Notes under the pieces: model-generated | What the model was told of the DNA's origin: nothing | Database searches by the model: none | Seen by the model: only the letters and a program-made list of their open reading frames with translations | Assembly (NCBI RefSeq): GCF_963675165.1 | Contig: NC_087388.1 | Coordinates: 4,159,047-4,223,046 of the forward strand | Source: Halichondria panicea | Lineage: Eukaryota > Porifera > Demospongiae > Suberitida > Halichondriidae | DNA length: 64,000 bases | Direction: 5' to 3' | Position numbers and translations under genes: made by a program | Shown here: piece by piece, positions 58,151 to 64,000 of the stretch | How positions within the stretch are numbered: position 1 is the first letter of the stretch | How the letters are laid out: each line of letters begins with the position of its first letter

Positions 58151-58229
58151 CTCCATGATTGATCCTGTCCTACTCAAAGACCTTGCGATGTATACTGAGC
58201 CAAATTGTCAACTGATATAAGATATATAC

Positions 58230-58700
58230 AAGTCATTACCACAGTTGTGACTGCTTCACTGCTGGACTCATATGAAGCAAAATTCTATCGAACCGCTTTG
58301 TTGGACAACAACTGTTGTCTTTCAAGGGCAAGCGTCCAAGTTTTTTAGCAGCTTCAGTTTGACTTAACTGTCAACATTGATCTTCATACTTTGTTTAATT
58401 TTTTGATCCAATTAAGTCTGCAGATGGCTGGCATGCATATATACCCAACACATGAACAAGTTACCCTTTATTTACACTTCACAACATTCGTCCCAAAAAG
58501 ATTTATCTCGAAGTTTACAGATGAAAGAGCAATTTTATTAAAGGTGACTGACCTTATCTGGGGAAACCTGAAGAAATCTGTGTGCACATGCTGGCATGCA
58601 GGAATTATGTAATAGGTAACCTTCTTGAATACACTGCACAACCACACACATGATGAGGTAAATTAACTATATATACATTGTGTATACGCGGAATTAAGAG
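58230..58700. repeat. Segmental repeat, copy 2
   Basis: Diverged direct copy of 57100-57620: both contain the sequence aattctatcg(a/g)..c and ttcagcagcttcagttt-like block, a tacccacac(a)/catgaa stretch, and gaagaaatctg.gtgcacatg. Confidence 0.5.
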
Positions 58701-58741
58701 GTTACCTTAATTTCTGGCCAGCCATGCACAAGATTTCTTAC

Positions 58742-59045
58742 CCTAAACTGAAGAATTTGGCAGATATTATATTTGGCGAATGAACCATTTGAATCGACTT
58801 GATTTAGCGTCTCAGACGTGGTTATACCAAGGGTGTATAAAAGAAGAGAGGGCATGCATGAAACAGCAAAAGAGAAGTATTTTTAGCATTTCATGCACAT
58901 TCGTGCACATTTATCCGCCACGTTTGAATTCTGCTAGCTACGTGTACTAGATATAGTGAGTTGCATGCCCTCTCTTCTTTTACCAGAAACGACGTTGTGT
59001 CCACCAGAAAATTTTGATGAAATGCACATTAAAACACCCACCTAT
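58742..59045 (-). repeat. Dispersed AT-rich repeat, copy 2, split by a nested MITE
   Basis: The reverse complement matches 17482-17660 (cgtctgagacgctaaatc, aaatggttcattcgcc, gtgggtgttttaat). The match is interrupted by 58829-58983. Confidence 0.5.
58829..58983. mobile_element. MITE with gtaaaagaagagagggcatg-type ends, copy 2, nested
   Basis: Begins aagggtgtataaaagaagag and ends catgccctctcttcttttac. The interior words agcatttcatgcaca and cgtttgaattctgctagctacgtgtact match copy 1 at 54766-54987. About 70 bp shorter than copy 1. Confidence 0.75.
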
Positions 59046-59408
59046 ATATGTAAAGACATGATGTTTCTTGATCTATGGAAACTAGAAAAGTGTTGTACAA
59101 TACGTAGTATGACTATGATGAGCATGGAAGCTGGCTATACAGCAATTAATTAACAGGAGTAATGAAATAAACGGTAGACTATAATTATAGAGACATGCTG
59201 AAAACTAATGCATGAGACATGCATGTGCACTGTGGACTTAGGATCATGCACAGCAAAGAAGAAGCCTGCACATAATATAGAATTTTATTATGTAGCTACA
59301 CAGTGGATTGCAGTGCACCAGAAAATAAAAAGCAAAACCATGCACAATAAATTATTATAGTTTTCCAGATATGAATTTACCATCATATCTAAGCTTCTAA
59401 GCTTCTAA

Positions 59409-59632
59409 GTATATTGAGCGAAATTTTCGAGGCACTTACAATTATTTCCGTGGAATGCCTCTAAAAGCATTTCATTGCACAATGTTCGTAGAATGACTGC
59501 TTACCAGAAGGTACGCCTTTAATCTTTACACCAAATAACTCTAATTAAAGGTGGACTTTATTTTCGTGTAGGATTGCTAACCCACGAAATCAGCGAAAAT
59601 TAAGCCCCTCGAAAATTTCGCGCTATACGGTA
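59409..59632 (-). repeat. Foldback repeat, copy 2
   Basis: Left end gagcgaaattttcgaggc and right end cctcgaaaatttcgcgctatac are inverted copies. The interior matches 33040-33200 in reverse complement. Confidence 0.6.
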
Positions 59633-59873
59633 GCTTGCACTTTTATTACTGAACTGACTTTTTTTTAGCAGAATCTCATTGAATCTCTGCTTTCCGAACG
59701 TATGTAGGTATAACTATGAGCAAACCCACCAAAATTGAATCTTTACATGCAGGCTGGGGAATTTAAACCTTAGTCATACATAGTCTCACTCATGCATGAG
59801 ATACCTACATACGGGAGTTGATACTTACGATATAGTATCTTGAAAAGCCTATACTAAGTAGTCTATATGTTAC

Positions 59874-59901
59874 ATCAGGAGTGTATTCATACACTCCTGA
59901 T
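59874..59901. repeat. Perfect 12-bp-arm hairpin
   Basis: atcaggagtgta, loop ttca, tacactcctgat. No T-run follows, and no adjacent gene gives it a function. Confidence 0.6.
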
Positions 59902-60726
59902 TACATGGCTATGAGACAAGCTGTTTAGTGGCCCGGAAGTAGATTGTGGTCAAGGGCCTTTAGGCCCGAGATCATTTCTACAAGTGCCAATAAACTGCTT
60001 GTGGCACGAATTGCCATGTAATAACTATAATTGGTCGCCTTGAATACCATTTGCTGCATATATAGAAACCATGCAGCATAGAAACCACTTGCTGCCTATA
60101 GATACGAAAAAAAATTTTGGTAGTTTCGTTCTGTTTTTGGTGGCTGGAATATATTACAGGAACTGCATCGAAACCCAGCATATGCTGTCTAGTACATTCT
60201 ACCACAGGAACCACAAATGTCTCATTCAATGTGTTACACGTTGTTTTGTTTGATGAGGAGGGGGCATGCCAGGTTCAATGGGTGTCTGCTAAAATAGTGG
60301 TTTCAGTTTTTGGCCATATGCTTTCTAGTACCTGTAATAACTTTACCCTAATTATTACAACAACAAAGGAGCATGCTATCAACTTGTCAATATTGATCAA
60401 TGTTGATATTGGATTGTGTGGTAGATTAGAAAGTGTCATGAATGCGATTATCGAAAATGGACTGGCTCTGGAAGCACTATTGACTTTGTACTTTTTATTT
60501 TCTGGTGATCTTAACTGCTTACCTACTGTATTCGTTTGTAAAGGGCCAAATTGAAGTTTATACCAGCTACAGCTTAGGCCACAAGGCAGCAGCAAGGCAT
60601 ATTAATCGGCTGGTTAGTGTACGCCTTGGGATTTTTACAGTCATGTAATGCGCATTATATTATATTGTGCGTAAGACACGCATTTATTGCTTTGGCTTTC
60701 TTTTAAAAAATCAATGCTGCTTGTTC

Positions 60727-60802
60727 CTTTGTCAAAGGCCACCTCTGTATAAAGGCCAAAATATTGTTCCCCAAAGGTGTTCGTTATAGAGGGGTTCCAC
60801 TG
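60727..60802 (-). mobile_element. Pogo/Tigger-like MITE fragment (one end)
   Basis: The reverse complement reads cagtggaacccctctataac, gaacacctttggggaacaat, ttggcctttatacagaggtg, matching the left half of 57702-57849. The other end is missing. Confidence 0.65.
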
Positions 60803-61746
60803 ACTGTATATATACACAATAATTATAACTATTGTCAGATATTATTTTGTTAACTGTATTAACAGCTCATTCTTTAGGATGCACTTTACCTCTATAGCTA
60901 TATATACATGATGTAATCACCAGAATAATTATTTTGTTTCTATATTACTGCTGAACTAAAATGTGCAATTCATTAGTAACTTGTTTACTATTGTCTTAAA
61001 ATCCGCCTGTAACCAGCTCATTAGTGATTACTTACATTATTAGGAGTGTAGGGGCTTATTTCTGAAAAAATAACTTATGGAAGGCGTTAAAATGGCACGA
61101 AAGGTTGTCCAAACGAATGTTAGGCCACGCCCACTCCTAAACTATGTAAGAACTCGTTCTCTGTACCATTTGCGCAAAATTTGTGAGCGTAACTTTTTTG
61201 TTCATCCACTTATAATGCTATATTATTATATATGAAGTAATGTCTGTACGTGTACAGTGATTGAGTAGAATCCATTTATGGGAAAAACCCCAAAAAGTGG
61301 CTTGTGGTCACTGCATTGACATTTCAAAATTCCCGAGTGTAGAATGGTTTGCAATTGAATGTAAGGCATGCATAACAATTTGGTGTTGTAAAATTGAGCA
61401 GGGGAGTTGAATCTTTTTGAAGCAAAGTCATTGTTCAAATCAATAATTAGTGAAGGTAATTAAGTGTAAAATGTAGGCCCACCACCTCTTAGTTGACCTG
61501 CATAGTAGAATAGTGGCTTTAGTGATTACTGAGTTATTATGTCTAATTGTAAAACAACATTTTGGAAGTTTATGCTGAATTGCACTATAGTATAATTCAT
61601 CGTTCGTGCGCAGAAGGGGTAGAGTGATTGGTGTGTGTGTATGGACACAAAAATGAGCGAACTAGATAGACAATTTAATTTGTGGACTGCTTTTAACTGC
61701 TAATGAGACAGTGTTTAAACTTGTAGGCGATCTTCGTATACCAACC

Positions 61747-61940
61747 TAGCCTCGATTCCAGGCCGCTTGAACAAGCGGCCTGGAATCGAGGCTAATACCA
61801 AGGGTTCTAACTATAGTCAGTCGTATGCTAGCCTCGATTTAATTGTTATGCTCAGGTGCAAAGGTTACGACTAACCTGTTGTAATGGGGCAGGTTTGTAC
61901 ATAGTTCCAGGCCGCATTTATTGGCCTGGGATCGAGGCTA
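61747..61940. repeat. Two adjacent foldbacks built from tagcctcgattccaggccgc
   Basis: 61747-61769 and 61772-61794 are perfect 23-bp inverted copies separated by only two bases. A second foldback follows: gctagcctcgat at about 61828 and atcgaggctagtcg ending near 61943, with ttccaggccgc and ggcctggg inside. They are variants of the same end sequence with different loop lengths. Confidence 0.85.
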
Positions 61941-62296
61941 GTCGCATGCATGCCGCCCTTTCACGCCCTTCTTACCAACATTACGTTTACGCTACCTAAT
62001 TCAAAAGTGGCAGAGAAAACATGTTTCAGAGTGCTTTGCTAGCCTTGTTCAAATGACCACACCCCTAGTGTAGAGAGGTCTTTTAACCGGAAGTAAAACC
62101 AATTTTCGAGGTGCGAGGTCAATTCACTTTCTTCTCGACAAAAAGCCATCACAAAAACTTTACTGCATTTATTGTACTTGCCATTATACCATCTATACCT
62201 CACAAAGCAAGTATATAGTGTTATATACACACATAATCATTTCAGGTTCAGGTTCAGTTCAGCTAATTATACGTCATGCATGCATGCGTATACATT

Positions 62297-62575
62297 TCAG
62301 TAAATGTTGAACTTGGTGGACAACTTATTCCCTTGTGGATTGCACCCAACAGGGAGAACTTGGACACGATAGTCACCAGTTTCCAAGTTCTGATAACGTA
62401 CAGGACTACGACCTATACAGGGTGAAATATGCATGTTGTTTATTGACAAAACGACTGTGTATTTAAATCTGCATACAACTTTGTTTGATATACTCACATG
62501 GACTGGGATTAGCAATATCGGAGCTATCTAGACCACTCAGTTTTCAGAGGTACTAGACGAATTTGGAATGGAGGT
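62297..62575 (-). pseudogene. Decayed copy of the last two exons of the SUSD2/Mesh-like gene
   Basis: 62412-62297 is 116 bases, the same length as the final exon 43476-43591. It encodes the matching end (GRSPVRYQNLETGDYRVQVL.. to FNIY, TGA). Upstream, 62498 to about 62575 matches the preceding exon (YL.KLS, ..DI.N) and keeps its gtgagt donor and phase, but the conserved Cys codon TGT is TGA. The first part of that exon is unrecognisable. Earlier exons were not found up to the window end. Confidence 0.75.
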
Positions 62576-64000
62576 TCTGTCAGGATTCTATGTAATGTTA
62601 CCAATGTCTGTGGTTTTTTAACATTTGCAACTCTTAAGTTTTAATTGTCAGGCAAATTCCTGTTTGCATGGCGCTGAAATTGTAGCTTTCTGGCCGGGAG
62701 CATAGATAGAGTAGTCTATCATGGAGGGAGTTAGATAACCATCACTTATTGTATGATTACTCTACGATTGTAACATCTCACAGTGAGTATATCTATCTAT
62801 AATTATAAGCCGGTCATTGCATTGTGTTCATTGCATGTGTACCTTTTTATTCGCATTTCGTGAAGGTCAACGTACATAACAAGAGAGTAACCATGGTAAT
62901 AATGATGTTTACAATACATACTGGGCACCAACGCATGAACCTTGCAGGGACCCTCTCAGTATAAACTTTTACACAGGATATCAAAACCCACTTCACAACA
63001 TTCATCCAGAAAAGATTTATTATAATTACATGCATGTAATCTATGTGTGCAGATGAAAGAAAAGGTATATACCAGAATAACCACTATCTGCATGCATGGG
63101 GAAACCTGAAGAAATCTGAATGTGCATGCATGCATGCATGCTATAGACATTGTACAAGGCGCTCATGATGAGGTTGATTATAAAGAATGCATGATAAAGA
63201 GGTCAGCCACAAAATTGTGATTGCATGCAATAATTATGTTGTACATGCATTAACATAATTATTATACCCTTTTGTACTGCATGTATAGCAACATTTGCTG
63301 TGTCAAGTTGATCTTTACATTGTAGGAATGCAGGCACACAGCATTGAAATCTGCTTCTTTGTTCAACATAATTATAATTATCGCTCAGGATCATGGAAAG
63401 CCTGCATGCTCTCTTGTATAGAAGGGCATGCATGCAGGGGTCGAGCTTTGCTGCCAAGCTGATGAAATGTTTGTCCCAACAAGGAGAACATTGTCAAAGT
63501 TTAAATTTATGCCACGCAGTTTTCCAGAGGAATGTTCTCCAGTCTGTTGTTCAAGTTAATTACATGTATTCATTGTTTCATTAATTGTTTTGTCTGTCAA
63601 AGTGGATAGAAAAATTTCAATTATATGATTCAAATGTTATCAAGAAAGCCATATTTTCCAGAAGCAAGAGACAGCACTGCATGGTACCCACTTACAAAAA
63701 ACATCATGCATGCATGTGTCTCTCGCATTTATAATCACTTTCAAAATTTTCCAATGTTGTCTGAATCTGCTTAGTTTTTTGAACAAAAAACAAGTATTCA
63801 ACATCTCAGATACATGGAGTGTTTGCAATGAGGTATAAAGGCATGCTGGCGCTGAAATTCTAGAGTTAGATAACCATCATGATTATTTATACGATTGTAG
63901 AATATCTCACAAGAATTATCAATCAATCAATCAATCAGAATTGATTCTTGTCAATAAGTGAATGATTGGTCAACAAACATTTCCATATTGGTGTGAGGAT
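62576..64000. other. Gene-free end of window, includes segmental repeat copy 3
   Basis: About 62930-63215 matches the segmental repeat of 57100 and 58230 (cacttcacaacattcatcc, gaaacctgaagaaatctgaa, gatgaggtt.attataaag). 63740-63980 matches 57960-58140. A short (atca)n run lies at about 63919-63938. No gene. Confidence 0.45.

Larger units (their letters stand above)
56517..62296. other. 5.8-kb gene-free stretch of repeats upstream of gene B
   Basis: No coding gene is supported. The longest frame (60117-60554, plus) has no domain pattern and overlaps frames on the other strand. Contents are listed separately: two copies of a ~0.5-kb segment, a pogo-like MITE and its fragment, nested MITEs and palindromes. 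The gene B promoter should lie just above 56516. Confidence 0.45.

Noticed and set aside
60117..60554. 145-codon plus-strand frame
   Set aside because: No domain, no splice context, and overlapping frames of similar length on the minus strand. It is in a repeat-rich region.

Overview
The window is animal nuclear DNA: AT-rich, with short GT-AG introns, conserved animal genes (ZNF706, SMIM15, MAX) and several large multi-domain extracellular proteins, separated by dense short inverted-repeat elements. The compact genes, the small introns and the IgGFc-binding/NIDO/AMOP/VWD/EGF proteins suggest a sponge (demosponge-like) or another early-branching animal. That assignment is inference. No rRNA, tRNA or CRISPR array was recognised. 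All gene models were spliced by hand from GT/AG sites, reading phase and homology between paralogs.

Left part (1-11.4 kb) holds housekeeping genes: the 5' end of a ZNF706-like gene (-), a divergent SMIM15-like gene (+), a MAX-like bHLH-zipper gene (+) with an unusually long region after the zipper, a possible 61-aa membrane protein whose promoter and first exon are tandemly duplicated, and a single-exon sulfotransferase-like gene (-). From 11.4 to 18.4 kb there are only transposon remnants.

Centre (18.4-56.5 kb) is an extracellular/adhesion gene cluster. Gene A (+, 18.4-28.5 kb) and gene B (-, 56.5-44.2 kb) are paralogs in inverted orientation. Both carry IgGFc-binding domain, NIDO, AMOP, GDPH-VWD, six EGF-like modules and an SEA-like region, with many exons of identical length. 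A ends in a transmembrane segment and short tail. B instead ends in about 30 PTTEE mucin-like repeats, a Kunitz domain and a Cys-rich module. Between them lie a piggyBac pseudogene broken by a non-LTR retrotransposon, a TIL-type inhibitor gene (-) divergent from a secreted Vps62/DUF946-like gene (+) across a 32-bp tandem repeat, an inverted damaged copy of the 3' end of gene A, and a complete SUSD2/Mesh-like gene (+, 38.7-43.6 kb).

Right part (56.5-64 kb) has no intact gene recognised. It holds MITEs, palindromes, a repeated ~1-kb segment and a decayed copy of the last two exons of the SUSD2/Mesh-like gene.

The cluster would make large, proteolytically processed surface and secreted proteins together with small protease inhibitors. 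A role in mucus, matrix or self/non-self contact is plausible but not shown by the sequence.
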